DNA of 64,000 nucleotides from Saccharophagus sp. K07 (GTDB taxonomy: Bacteria; Pseudomonadota; Gammaproteobacteria; Pseudomonadales; Cellvibrionaceae). Numbering within the stretch: position 1 is the stretch's first letter; each line of letters begins with the position of its first letter. The stretch spans positions 1,364,001 to 1,428,000 of the forward strand of contig NZ_QRAI01000001.1 of assembly GCF_014336955.1 (NCBI RefSeq), read 5' to 3'. The notes below the pieces were generated by a model. It was not told the DNA's origin, did no database searches, and saw nothing but the letters and a program-made list of their open reading frames with translations. Below, piece after piece: positions 54,333-62,711 of the stretch. A program made the translations under genes and the position numbers.

Positions 54333-55259
54333 ATGCGGGATGAGGATCTTGCAAGCGACACATTCGCGCCGCCTCCTCGCCTGACGATTAAAACCGGGCG
54401 ACCCGGATGCTATGCGCATTTCTATCCCAGTCTGTATCAACTGACGCTGGAGACGAATGGCGTTGAAGAGAAAGTTGATCTGGGTTTTTCCGGCAGCCGC
54501 CTACTTGAACGTTTGGCGCAAGTACCGGGAGATGTGGTCGGGCGTGAAGAGTTAATGAGACACGCCTGGTCAGATCGAGTTGTGGGGCAAGGCAGTCTCA
54601 ATCAGCAAATCTATACTCTGCGCCAAGTATTGGGTGATGAGCGTGAGCGTACCATTATCCAGACCCTGCCGCGCCGCGGTTATTTATTAAATCCTCAACA
54701 TCTGATTACACGCCTGCCGCCCCCGGCAGATGCACAGCCTCCGGTAAAGCCCATGTCGCCCCCGGTGAATGCGCAGCCTCAGGTAATGCCCGTATTAGCC
54801 CAGGCAAATGTGCAGCCCCTGTTAGCTAACCCGTCACCGTCAGAAGAGCCTGTGCGAGCGCGGCAAGCGGGCCGCTACAGCAATTGCGGACTAGTGGTGT
54901 TGAGTCTAATGGTGTTGATAGGTGCGTTTTTGTTCAGCAACTTTGTCCGCGGCGCTACACCTAGGCCATTGCACGCTGATGTCATACACATCGGCAAGTT
55001 AATGGTTTCTTATGAGAGTCAACAACAAGCGGAGCAAGTTGAGCGGTTGAAGTCGCAAACGCAGCGGCTAACCACACGTCTTGAGCAATTGATTGATCAG
55101 CCCACGCGGTTGTTTGTGTCCTTGCGAGGCGAGTTTTACGAGTTTATATGCATGCAGGCTGAGGGGCGTGCGCGCTCGGTTGCCATCCACCAAAGCCAGC
55201 TCAACCAAGTGGCGGACGAGCAATTGCAATGGTGTGGTCCGCGAAAGGACGTCTTATGA
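54333..55259 (+). CDS. Membrane-bound ToxR-like transcriptional regulator (LafZ position)
   Basis: 308 aa. Residues about 44-120 are an OmpR/ToxR-type winged helix (DVVGREELMRHAWSDRVVGQ, LNQQIYTLRQVLGDERERTI, then TLPRRGYLLNPQ). A Pro-rich linker (125-175) leads to one transmembrane helix (186-206, VVLSLMVLIGAFLFSNFV) and a periplasmic domain with two cysteines near its end (FICMQ, WCGPR). E. coli Flag-2 loci carry a transmembrane regulator, LafZ, next to the flagellin genes; this gene has that position and layout. Probable one-component sensor for lateral flagellation. Confidence 0.85.
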   Translation: MRDEDLASDTFAPPPRLTIKTGRPGCYAHFYPSLYQLTLETNGVEEKVDLGFSGSRLLERLAQVPGDVVGREELMRHAWSDRVVGQGSLNQQIYTLRQVLGDERERTIIQTLPRRGYLLNPQHLITRLPPPADAQPPVKPMSPPVNAQPQVMPVLAQANVQPLLANPSPSEEPVRARQAGRYSNCGLVVLSLMVLIGAFLFSNFVRGATPRPLHADVIHIGKLMVSYESQQQAEQVERLKSQTQRLTTRLEQLIDQPTRLFVSLRGEFYEFICMQAEGRARSVAIHQSQLNQVADEQLQWCGPRKDVL

Positions 55260-55681
55260 ATTGGCGCTTTGCTTTATTGAGCTTGCCGATTGCCATGCTG
55301 GCATTTCAGGCGATATCGGGGCTTATGTATACCACTACTACAGCGCTTGATGGCCGCTACTTTTCCCTTGGTAAAGTGCAGCTCAAGGATGGAAAAATGA
55401 TTGATGTCAGTCACAGTTTGCGTGTGGTTGACGGGCGTTTTTACGCAGTAACGCGTAAGGGCGACGCAATTATGGAAACCTCGGGCGTGGCGGAGCACCG
55501 CATCCCGGATAAATATCGTTTGCGGGTTGAAAAAGGTGAGGTGCGCAGTTTAGGCGGTCTCGCCAGCGATGAATTGATATTTGATTTACTTTACGCCCAG
55601 AACGAAGGCTCGGTGATTAATCTGGAAAAGATGGATACATGCCTTTATGGCAAGGAAACCCACCAAGTCTTTTGTCCATAG
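55256..55681 (+). CDS. ToxS-like membrane-anchored periplasmic partner
   Basis: 141 aa from the ATG at 55256, which overlaps the regulator stop as ATGA; nine upstream codons in frame are ignored. One N-terminal helix (FALLSLPIAMLAFQAISGLM) anchors a periplasmic domain with two cysteines (DTCLYGKETHQVFC). Size, topology and coupling mimic ToxS downstream of ToxR, but no sequence family is recognised. It probably stabilises or modulates the regulator. Confidence 0.7.
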   Translation: MNWRFALLSLPIAMLAFQAISGLMYTTTTALDGRYFSLGKVQLKDGKMIDVSHSLRVVDGRFYAVTRKGDAIMETSGVAEHRIPDKYRLRVEKGEVRSLGGLASDELIFDLLYAQNEGSVINLEKMDTCLYGKETHQVFCP

Positions 55682-55734
55682 CGGATTCTGTAACCGCAAA
55701 ATCGCTGATACGACACCCCGCATAACCTGTTATT

Positions 55735-55810
55735 CGTCATCCTCGCGCAGCGGGGATCCATAATACTGCGGGGGTGAGGACTATGGACTCCCGCTACGCG
55801 AGAGTGACGG
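55735..55810 (-). repeat. Palindromic unit R9
   Basis: Reverse orientation: CGTCATCCTCGCGCAGCGGG with GATCCAT first, ATGGACTCCCGCTACGCGAG with AGTGACGG last. Confidence 0.85.
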
Positions 55811-55826
55811 TGGGAGGAATCCTATA

Positions 55827-55904
55827 CGTCCTCCTCACGCAGTGGAGATCCACAATGTTGCGGGGTTCGAGGGTTTGACTTCCCGCTATGAGAATACCTT
55901 TGCC
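55827..55904 (-). repeat. Degenerate palindromic unit R10
   Basis: CGTCCTCCTCACGCAGTGGA start and a decayed second arm (CTTCCCGCTATGAGAATACC). Confidence 0.65.
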
Positions 55905-55905
55905 C

Positions 55906-55982
55906 CGTCATCCTCGCGCAGCGGGGATCCACAATGCAGCGGGGTTTGAGGGTCATGGACTCCCGCTACGCGAGAGTGACGG
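55906..55982 (-). repeat. Palindromic unit R11
   Basis: Full unit in reverse orientation, ends CGTCATCC and GAGTGACGG. Confidence 0.85.
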
Positions 55983-55998
55983 TGGGAGGAATCCTATA

Positions 55999-56075
55999 CG
56001 TCCTCCTCACGCAGTGGAGATCCACGATGGTGCGGGGTTCGAGGGTTTGACTTCCCGCTATGCGAATACCTTTGC
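55999..56075 (-). repeat. Degenerate palindromic unit R12
   Basis: Near-copy of R10, 172 bp further on. Confidence 0.65.
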
Positions 56076-56077
56076 CC

Positions 56078-56150
56078 AGTCATCCTCGCGCAGCGGGGAT
56101 CCACAACCACAGACTCGAATTTATGAACTCCCTCTGCGCTAGAGTGACGG
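56078..56150 (-). repeat. Palindromic unit R13
   Basis: Reverse orientation; second arm degenerate (GAACTCCCTCTGCGCTAGAG). Ends 21 bp before the motB stop. Confidence 0.75.
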
Positions 56151-56170
56151 CCTGAAGATGGGAGTGGTGA

Positions 56171-57040
56171 TCAAGTACCAACGGGGCTTACCAGTTCGGC
56201 GCCTTTGGCGGAATAATCGGCGCGCAGCTGGCCGTCGCCGAACAACTCCCGATACAAACCTTCGGCCTGCAGGGTCAGTAAAAGAATCTCTATGCGGCGG
56301 TTGGCACCGTCTTCCGGTGCATCGGGCAACAGCGGCATGCCATCTGCCTGCGCGGTGACTTGTAACACGGCGCGCGCGGGTAAACCGGCGGCGACCATGA
56401 CGTTGCGCGCACGCAGGGCACGATCACCGGACAGGTTCCAGTTGTTGTAGCGTGCGTCGCCAGGATAGGGAACAGCATCCGTATGGCCGCTGATAATGAT
56501 CTTGTTATCCACCTGTGCTATGACCCCAGCCAGGCGTGTTAGCAACACCTCAAAATACTTATTCAACTGCGCGCTGCCGCGCTCAAACATAAACCGCTGC
56601 TGATCATCTTTAATCAGAATACGTAATCCCTGAGGGACAACTTGCACTTCCAGGTTGGCTTCGGCATCCAACTGGAGAGACAGGGTTTTTATCAGGGTCG
56701 CCAGATCCTGCAATTCCGGGACGCGAGGATCGCTTGGCTTCTGGCGCTCGACACGCGGGTTGGGCAAGCCTTCAAAATCCAGCGGCCGACGGTTGGTGCC
56801 ATCAAAAACACCGGCCCCGCCGTCGACCAACGGATTGCTTTCTTGATCGGCGGCTACGGTTTGCGCCCGGTTCTGCGGCGTGATTACCCACAGCACCATA
56901 AACAGCGCCATCATTGCCATGGTGAAGTCAGCAAACGCAACTTTCCAGGCGCCGCCGTGTTCGTCGCCATGGCCCTTTTTGCCACGGCGCTTGTGTATAA
57001 CGACCTCACCGCCTTTGTTGCCACGCTGTGCCTGTTTCAT
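56171..57040 (-). CDS. motB: Flagellar motor stator protein MotB (LafU type)
   Basis: 289 aa. One helix near the N-terminus with the proton-carrying Asp: VAFADFTMAMMALFMVLWVI. The plug region follows, then an OmpA-like peptidoglycan-binding domain (IIISGHTDAVPYPGDARYNN, WNLSGDRALRARNVM, GANRRIEILLL). Start overlaps the motA stop as ATGA. Anchors the stator to the wall. Last gene of the laf-type operon. Proton use is expected for lateral motors but not proven by sequence. Confidence 0.95.
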   Translation of the reverse strand: MKQAQRGNKGGEVVIHKRRGKKGHGDEHGGAWKVAFADFTMAMMALFMVLWVITPQNRAQTVAADQESNPLVDGGAGVFDGTNRRPLDFEGLPNPRVERQKPSDPRVPELQDLATLIKTLSLQLDAEANLEVQVVPQGLRILIKDDQQRFMFERGSAQLNKYFEVLLTRLAGVIAQVDNKIIISGHTDAVPYPGDARYNNWNLSGDRALRARNVMVAAGLPARAVLQVTAQADGMPLLPDAPEDGANRRIEILLLTLQAEGLYRELFGDGQLRADYSAKGAELVSPVGT

Positions 57041-57909
57041 GCAGCGTCCCTTTCTTCCTCATAACGATTCACCCAGGTTTCCAGCATGCGGAATGCGGGT
57101 TTCACGTCTTGCTCAATCAGTTTGCGACCGGCGTCCACCGCCAGCAATGTCGGTTTACCGGCGAGGTGTGCAACCAGCGTAGTACGCACACATTCAAGCG
57201 CGGAGAGTTCGGTTTTTACCCGTTGACTCATGGCATTGCTCAAAGGCTCCATCACGCAATAGCAACAGAAAATACCGATGAAGGTGCCCACCAGCGCGGC
57301 AGCAACGTGGGTGCCGATTTCTGCCACCGAGCCATCGATGTTACCCATGGTGATCACGATACCCATAATGGCAGCGAGGATGCCGAAACCGGGCATGGCT
57401 TCGCCGATTTTGTAGAGCGAACGTGCGGGCTGTAACAGCGTGTGTTCCATAGCTTCCAGTTCCTGCTCGAGGAAACCTTCAAGTTCATGGGCGCTGATTT
57501 TCCCCATCGCCATAAGGCGGAAGTTGTCGGCAATAAATGCCATGAGATTGCGTTCCTGGCGAATTAGCGGGTATTTGGCGAACAACTCGCTTTGCTCCGG
57601 TTCTTCGATATGGGCATCCAGCGCTTTAAGACCGCCCTCTTCCACCATCTCCAACAATTCATACAACAGCATCAAGAGCTGGCGCTGGAACTCCTCGCCG
57701 CGGCGTTTGAAGATAAAAATACCTTTGATTTGTGAGCACATTTCCCACACCACTTCTTTGGGATTACCCACCACCAGGCTGCCTAAGCCGGCGCCAATCA
57801 CGATCAGCATTTCGGAGGGCTGCCACAGAACGCTCAAATCACCATTGGCCAGGAGGTAGCCACCCAGTACACAGCAAATAATGATTAATCCACCGAATAG
57901 TTTTTGCAC
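57037..57909 (-). CDS. motA: Flagellar motor stator protein MotA (LafT type)
   Basis: 290 aa, four transmembrane helices. GGLIIICCVLGGYLLANGDL at the N-terminus, RSLYKIGEAMPGFGILAAIM, GIVITMGNIDG and ALVGTFIGIFCCYCVMEPLS are family blocks. The cytoplasmic loop holds the rotor-interacting charges (LMAFIADNFRLMAMGKISAH). Pairs with MotB. Confidence 0.96.
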   Translation of the reverse strand: MQKLFGGLIIICCVLGGYLLANGDLSVLWQPSEMLIVIGAGLGSLVVGNPKEVVWEMCSQIKGIFIFKRRGEEFQRQLLMLLYELLEMVEEGGLKALDAHIEEPEQSELFAKYPLIRQERNLMAFIADNFRLMAMGKISAHELEGFLEQELEAMEHTLLQPARSLYKIGEAMPGFGILAAIMGIVITMGNIDGSVAEIGTHVAAALVGTFIGIFCCYCVMEPLSNAMSQRVKTELSALECVRTTLVAHLAGKPTLLAVDAGRKLIEQDVKPAFRMLETWVNRYEEERDAA

Positions 57910-58007
57910 AATTTTGCTCTCGTTTGGTTAATTCTCGATGCCGCATCCGCATCATGGAAAATCGGCTTTTGCTCGCGTCTCCGTAATCCCACAGAGATGT
58001 GAAAATC

Positions 58008-58733
58008 TCACCTTTCCGTCAAATACCGGCTGCATTTGGCAATTGCCTGTTTGCTCAACTGGCACACGCGCGCATCGCTGATCTCTAGCACCAGCGCAAT
58101 TTCCTTAAGACTTAATTCGTGCTGGTAATAGAGAACCAGCACTATGCGCTCGCGTTCGTCGAGTTGGCTGAGCGCTTGCTCCAGCAAGCGTTCAGTGATC
58201 GCTCTTTCTTCAAGGCGTGTGCCGCGCTCAGGAAAATTTTCGTGACCGTTTTGCAAAAGCTCATCAAGACTTTCGATGGCTTCGCAGGTATCGGCTTGCA
58301 GAAATTCGTGATACTCCTTTTCTGTCAAACCGATAAATTTAAGAATCTCTTCATCTTGCGGTGGCCGCCCGAGCTGACGCGCCAGGTCGCGAATGGCATC
58401 GCGAATTTTATGCGTCTGCTGCCGCACCTGACGCGGCCGCCAGTCTTGGCGCCGAAGCTCATCCAGAATAGCTCCACGTATGCGCAATGCCGCGAAGCTG
58501 CCGAACTGCTCATCCGGCTCGCCGTAACGGCGCAGACTTTCAAGCAAACCCATCAAGCCGATCTGCTCCATGTCTTCGCGATCGAGTACCTGATTAGCCT
58601 GCAGCGAGAGTTGGCCGACAATGCGTTTAACCAGCGGCAAGTACTGTATCAACCACTTTTGCTCGGCACCTGGTGCAAACACCGGTGGGCTGTTGTGGTC
58701 GGCGGAATAGTCGAAGGCGCAATTTGCATTCAT
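58008..58733 (-). CDS. fliA: Flagellar sigma factor FliA (sigma-28, LafS type)
   Basis: 241 aa. Region 2: WLIQYLPLVKRIVGQLSLQA, DREDMEQIGLMGLLESLRRY, RIRGAILDELRRQDW. Region 3: QQTHKIRDAIRDLARQLGRP. Region 4: LSQLDERERIVLVLYYQHEL, SLKEIALVLEISDARVCQLS. Directs late flagellar gene transcription, probably lafA, and is restrained by FlgM encoded upstream. Confidence 0.96.
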   Translation of the reverse strand: MNANCAFDYSADHNSPPVFAPGAEQKWLIQYLPLVKRIVGQLSLQANQVLDREDMEQIGLMGLLESLRRYGEPDEQFGSFAALRIRGAILDELRRQDWRPRQVRQQTHKIRDAIRDLARQLGRPPQDEEILKFIGLTEKEYHEFLQADTCEAIESLDELLQNGHENFPERGTRLEERAITERLLEQALSQLDERERIVLVLYYQHELSLKEIALVLEISDARVCQLSKQAIAKCSRYLTER

Positions 58734-58743
58734 AGTGCGTGCC

Positions 58744-59217
58744 CTATTGCACGATCAACTTGCTGACAAGGACGTGCGCAAAGGGAGTTGCCAGGCTTTT
58801 GCTGGCAAAATCCGCAAACACCACCTGCTCCAGTGAACTTTGCAGCTCGGTAATCGGCATGGCTCGCAAAGTTGTGAAATCGAGTGTGGATAAATGCGCG
58901 ACCGCTGAATTGCGTACCATCGGATCGATTTGTTTGAGCTTATGGAGGTCGGTTTTGGCCGGTGCCTGAAGCACCAGATCGATCACGAAATAATATTCAC
59001 GGCCGCTGTCCTGCAAACTTACAATGATTTTTTCCACTGGGAAAAAGACGTATTCCTCACCACCGGTTTTCATTCTGGGATGGCTTGGTGAGACCGCATC
59101 CGCAGTCTGCTGCTGAGCTACAAAAGCACTAAGCAGTTTGTAGTTCAGCAGCCCGCTGGCGACGACTACAGCGGTGTTGATAACAAGAATGACTACAATA
59201 ATCCGCGACATTGCCAT
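58744..59217 (-). CDS. fliL: Flagellar basal-body protein FliL (LafF type)
   Basis: 157 aa. One N-terminal helix (IIVVILVINTAVVVASGLLN) and a periplasmic FliL domain (EEYVFFPVEKIIVSLQDSGR, MVRNSAVAHLSTLDFTTLRA). Surrounds the stator and aids torque. Lies between fliK and fliA as in laf clusters. Confidence 0.88.
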   Translation of the reverse strand: MAMSRIIVVILVINTAVVVASGLLNYKLLSAFVAQQQTADAVSPSHPRMKTGGEEYVFFPVEKIIVSLQDSGREYYFVIDLVLQAPAKTDLHKLKQIDPMVRNSAVAHLSTLDFTTLRAMPITELQSSLEQVVFADFASKSLATPFAHVLVSKLIVQ

Positions 59218-59233
59218 GACAGATTTCTACCCC

Positions 59234-60349
59234 TCAAACGGTGACCAGCACACCGTTGTGCTGAGCTGATTTTTGTGGTTCTGGTGCGAGATGGTGAGCG
59301 TTGGATTGATCCGCTTCACGCTGATTGGCAAGCACAGATTGTTCGTTGAATAAGCGCCCCTGATCGCGCTGTGAATGTTGCTGACCGGTTTGTCCGCCGG
59401 AAATCTCCACATCCACCTGAGTGAAATTTTGCGCGACCAGCTCGTGACGCAGACGATCACTGGTTTGCTGTAACAATCGCACCACGTCGCTGTGCTGCGC
59501 GGAAATTTGTACGTTAAGACGACCTTGCTCATGGGTGAGGACAATTTCCATCACGCCCAGCTCGGGCGGGTCCAGACGAATTGCAGTGTTCTGCACACGC
59601 TGCTGCATGTGCAGCTCAACATTGTCACGCAGAGCCTGGAGTAATTGTTCGCCCCATTTTGTCTCCGGCCCCTGTAATTTAAGGGTGCGCTCAAGGGCGG
59701 TGGATTCGTTTACTGACGTGTTCATCAAAGTCGCATCAATGCGTGTTGCGATTTCGCTGTTCGTGGCGGTGCCTGTAACTAAAGGCTCCATTTGCGCGAT
59801 CAGCGGTTGATGGGCGGATTCGCTGTGATCCAGTTTGACCTTTTCGAATTGCGCACTAACTGTTTCAGGTTGCGTATTAACTTGGCCACTTATAGCAGCG
59901 CTTACCGTACTGGCGATCAGCTCTCCGGCTGGCGCTATAGGTGCCGCGGTGGACGCTTTAAACGCTTGGTTATCGGTAACCTGTTCAGCGAATTCTTGCG
60001 CTACCAATGTACGCGGCAAAGCCTGTATTGGAGTGTTAATGGTTTCGTTGCCGTGTTCTGCATCGCGTGCTTGCAGCTGCGCCGATTGCTGCCCGAGCAT
60101 ATGAAGCAACCATTGTTCGGCGTCTGCTTCGGTGGCTGGCTGCTCTGCAGGTGCTTCAACGGGCTGTGACACTGGTTGCTGACCATCAGCAACCTGCGCC
60201 AACTCATAGGCAAAAGCTGTTTTCGAGTCGTCCTTTTGCAGCGCAGTCTCTGCGGGCGTCGGATGTGCCGCAATAACCGCTTGATCCTCTAGGGTCGTGG
60301 TACTTGCGACGGTTGTGCTGGCACTGCGGGTAAGGTTTGCTGATTGCAT
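59234..60349 (-). CDS. fliK: Hook-length control protein FliK (LafE type)
   Basis: 371 aa. A long low-complexity Ala/Gln/Thr-rich N-terminus acts as the ruler. The conserved C-terminal domain is RLDPPELGVMEIVLTHEQGR, LNVQISAQHSDVVRLLQQTS, DRLRHELVAQNFTQVDVEIS. Exported; switches the secretion apparatus from hook to filament substrates. Confidence 0.92.
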   Translation of the reverse strand: MQSANLTRSASTTVASTTTLEDQAVIAAHPTPAETALQKDDSKTAFAYELAQVADGQQPVSQPVEAPAEQPATEADAEQWLLHMLGQQSAQLQARDAEHGNETINTPIQALPRTLVAQEFAEQVTDNQAFKASTAAPIAPAGELIASTVSAAISGQVNTQPETVSAQFEKVKLDHSESAHQPLIAQMEPLVTGTATNSEIATRIDATLMNTSVNESTALERTLKLQGPETKWGEQLLQALRDNVELHMQQRVQNTAIRLDPPELGVMEIVLTHEQGRLNVQISAQHSDVVRLLQQTSDRLRHELVAQNFTQVDVEISGGQTGQQHSQRDQGRLFNEQSVLANQREADQSNAHHLAPEPQKSAQHNGVLVTV

Positions 60350-60370
60350 GGAGTAACTGACACCTATTTA

Positions 60371-60694
60371 TTATTCGCCCTTGAGCAAATCGACCTGCAA
60401 ATACGCAGATCTGCCCTCGGCATATTCGAGATGGGTGAGCAGGATCTGGCGAAAGTTTTCGCATACTTCCCTGCAGGTGTTAATGGCTTGGCCGTGCAAT
60501 TGTTTTAACTGCTGTTTGACGAGCAGAATCTCATCGCTTAAATCCTCTCGCCCGGCCATTTCCTGCAAACATTCTTTGATGCGTTGATCGATGGCGCCCA
60601 AACGTTCCCAGTCGCGTTTTTCAAGTACCGCAGCCAAGTGTTTATGGGCGTCGGTCAGACGCGCCAAAAGTTCAGCGTCCGCCGCGTTTTTCAT
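60371..60694 (-). CDS. fliT: FliT-like flagellar chaperone (LafD position)
   Basis: 107 aa, wholly helical (AELLARLTDAHKHLAAVLEK, LGAIDQRIKECLQEMAG). Weakly conserved, but it has the size and place of LafD/FliT between fliS and fliK. Overlaps fliS by 23 bp. Expected to guard FliD in the cytoplasm. Confidence 0.75.
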   Translation of the reverse strand: MKNAADAELLARLTDAHKHLAAVLEKRDWERLGAIDQRIKECLQEMAGREDLSDEILLVKQQLKQLHGQAINTCREVCENFRQILLTHLEYAEGRSAYLQVDLLKGE

Positions 60695-61082
60695 TCACGC
60701 CTTCCCAACCTTCACGCAGGACTTCGAGCAGGTGTACAACTTCATCAAGCCCCTCCAACGACAGCGTGACACTCACGTCGGAAAGTCGGTAAATGCAGTA
60801 GTCGTAAAGCCGCGAAAGCCCCTGGACCAGCTCACCGCCATTGTCGTAATCCAGCGCGCCGTTAAGGCCGTTGAGGATATTCAGGCATTTTTCCAACGAT
60901 TGGCCTTTTTGCTGATAGCGTTTGCCTTCGATATGGCCACGGGCGCGCGCAAGCTCGTCCAGCAGCCCATCGAATAACACCAGCACCAGTTCGTAAGGTG
61001 AGGCGCTCGCCGCGCGCGATTCAAGATCAACCGAGCGGTAGCCTTCGTAACTTTCAATCACACTGTCATTCACGGGATTCAT
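60672..61082 (-). CDS. fliS: Flagellin export chaperone FliS (LafC type)
   Basis: 136 aa. ASPYELVLVLFDGLLDELAR, ARGHIEGKRYQQKGQSLEKC, LNILNGLNGALDYDNGGELV are standard FliS helices. Binds the C-terminal D0 helix of flagellin before export. Five bp after fliD. Confidence 0.95.
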   Translation of the reverse strand: MNPVNDSVIESYEGYRSVDLESRAASASPYELVLVLFDGLLDELARARGHIEGKRYQQKGQSLEKCLNILNGLNGALDYDNGGELVQGLSRLYDYCIYRLSDVSVTLSLEGLDEVVHLLEVLREGWEGVNEKRGGR

Positions 61083-61087
61083 TCTCT

Positions 61088-62413
61088 TTAAAACATGCCG
61101 AAGGTTTGTTCCATGGAGGCCATGATTTGCATCATGTTGGTGTATTGCTTGAGATAACGGTTGTAGTAGTTATCGTATTGCTTCTGGATGGCGTCGAACT
61201 GCACATCCACTTGGCGCAACATTTTGTTCAAACTTTCTTTACGGGTTTTCATCAAGCCGGTGCTGCTGGTGTAAACCGCTAGATTTTTGTCGACGCTGTC
61301 GAGCAAGTTGCCTTTTTCGGTAAACAGCTTCTCGAAGCCCTCCGGATTATTTTCAATTGCTTTATTGAAGCGCGCCGTATCAATGGTCAGCTGACCATTG
61401 CGGTCGGAAACTATGCCGAATTCCATTAATGTCATACCGCCAAAACTTTTGCGGATTGCCTGATTGAGCATACTTTCAATAGAGCGAATCGTTGCGTCGC
61501 CCGCCAGCGGGCCGCGTGCGGTGGTTTCACTACCGCTACCAGTGAGCGAATCAAAACTGCTCATTAACGCGTTAAAAGCGTTGACAAAGGTCTGGGCTTT
61601 GGTTTTGGTGGCTGCCTGATCCTGGCCGATGTCGATGTTCAGCGCGGCTTCACCGGGAGCATGCGCCTTGTTAAACGTCAGGGTTACGCCCTCAATAATA
61701 TTGTTGAAGGTGTTGCTTGAATTGGTAAGCAACATGCCGTTTTCGCCACCTAAGCGAACTTCAGCATCTTTTGCCGCGCTTAACTCGGTTGCGGCGCCTA
61801 TTTGCGTATCAAAAGTGGCGTTGCCTGTGCCGGACGTTGCAAGCGTGATTGCATTGGCTAAACCTGTTTCTTCGCTTGCCAGTACTAATGAAACCTGGCC
61901 GTTACTGCGTACCAGAGTCGCTTTTACGCCAGTGTTGTCCGCCGCGCTGTTAATGGCTGCAGCTAATTCAGCCAGAGAATTCTTGCCGTCGTTATCCTTA
62001 TCAACAGTGCTCAGGTCAATCGTGAAACTCTCAGCCCCCTGCCCGATAATCAAGGAACCGGTATTAGTGCCAATATCGTCTTCCGCTAAACCGGTCACTG
62101 CTAATTGATGACGACTGGCGAGCTGTTGCACAAAAAAGTCGTAATTTCCGGGAATGGCTTTAGTGCCCACGTTCGCAGTGGCGTAGCCTTCCTGGCTCAT
62201 GGTGGCTTTGTTCACCAGCATGGTGCTGCTGACGCTGTTCAAGCCTTTAACTGCTGAACTGAACGTCTTGAGCGCACTTTCCAGCGAAGTCACAGCATTG
62301 AGCTGGGCCTTGTAATTGGCTTCATTACGCTCTGCTTTGGCAATGGATGCCTGCACTTCGTATTGCGCCAGCTGAGAAGACATCTGTTTTACGTAATCGG
62401 AATCTATCGCCAT
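61088..62413 (-). CDS. fliD: Filament cap protein FliD (HAP2, LafB type)
   Basis: 441 aa. N-terminal QMSSQLAQYEVQASIAKAER helix, LNSVSSTMLVNKATMSQEGY, a hook-IN motif (LAELAAAINSAADNTGVKAT) and C-terminal RQVDVQFDAIQKQYDNYYNR coil ending MMQIMASMEQTFGMF. Caps the growing filament. First gene after a sigma-54-like promoter. Confidence 0.95.
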   Translation of the reverse strand: MAIDSDYVKQMSSQLAQYEVQASIAKAERNEANYKAQLNAVTSLESALKTFSSAVKGLNSVSSTMLVNKATMSQEGYATANVGTKAIPGNYDFFVQQLASRHQLAVTGLAEDDIGTNTGSLIIGQGAESFTIDLSTVDKDNDGKNSLAELAAAINSAADNTGVKATLVRSNGQVSLVLASEETGLANAITLATSGTGNATFDTQIGAATELSAAKDAEVRLGGENGMLLTNSSNTFNNIIEGVTLTFNKAHAPGEAALNIDIGQDQAATKTKAQTFVNAFNALMSSFDSLTGSGSETTARGPLAGDATIRSIESMLNQAIRKSFGGMTLMEFGIVSDRNGQLTIDTARFNKAIENNPEGFEKLFTEKGNLLDSVDKNLAVYTSSTGLMKTRKESLNKMLRQVDVQFDAIQKQYDNYYNRYLKQYTNMMQIMASMEQTFGMF

Positions 62414-62441
62414 GTGGAATTACTCCTCTGAATTGGGTGAT

Positions 62442-62457
62442 AGCAATATCAAGGCCA
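62442..62457 (-). promoter_or_regulatory. Candidate sigma-54 promoter of the fliD-motB operon
   Basis: Minus strand TGGCCTTGATATTGCT: TGGC...TTGCT with GG-N10-GC, a close fit to the RpoN consensus, 29 bp before the fliD start. Lateral flagellar systems use the sigma-54 activator LafK, whose gene is not in the window. Confidence 0.6.
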
Positions 62458-62711
62458 AGGAAAAAGCTGTGTTTTTAGGGCGTTTCACCCGTTACAGGCA
62501 GAAAAACTGCTTCCGCTCGCTGACTCACCGACGCAAAGAGGAAGGACTGCTTCCGCCTTGTCGACAGGGGCTGTTGTTTTCAATAGGCGACAAGAAAAGG
62601 TGTTTGGTTAAGGAAAGAAAACGGGAAATAGAAATAGATGCGCATGTGGCAGGAGTTGAACTGCCAAGTAGCGAATCAGCGCACTTTAGATTGGATTAGG
62701 AGTTGGAGGTC
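62458..62711. other. Gap between flgN and fliD
   Basis: About 250 bp without a supported gene. An open frame on the plus strand (62412-62699) lacks family features. It should hold the enhancer for the sigma-54 promoter; no dyad was recognised with confidence. Confidence 0.4.

Larger units (their letters stand above)
55682..56170. other. Repeat-filled region between regulator pair and motB
   Basis: No gene supported. It holds palindromic units in the orientation opposite to that of R1-R8, including a tandem duplication with a period of about 172 bp (55805-55976 and 55977-56148). Confidence 0.75.
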
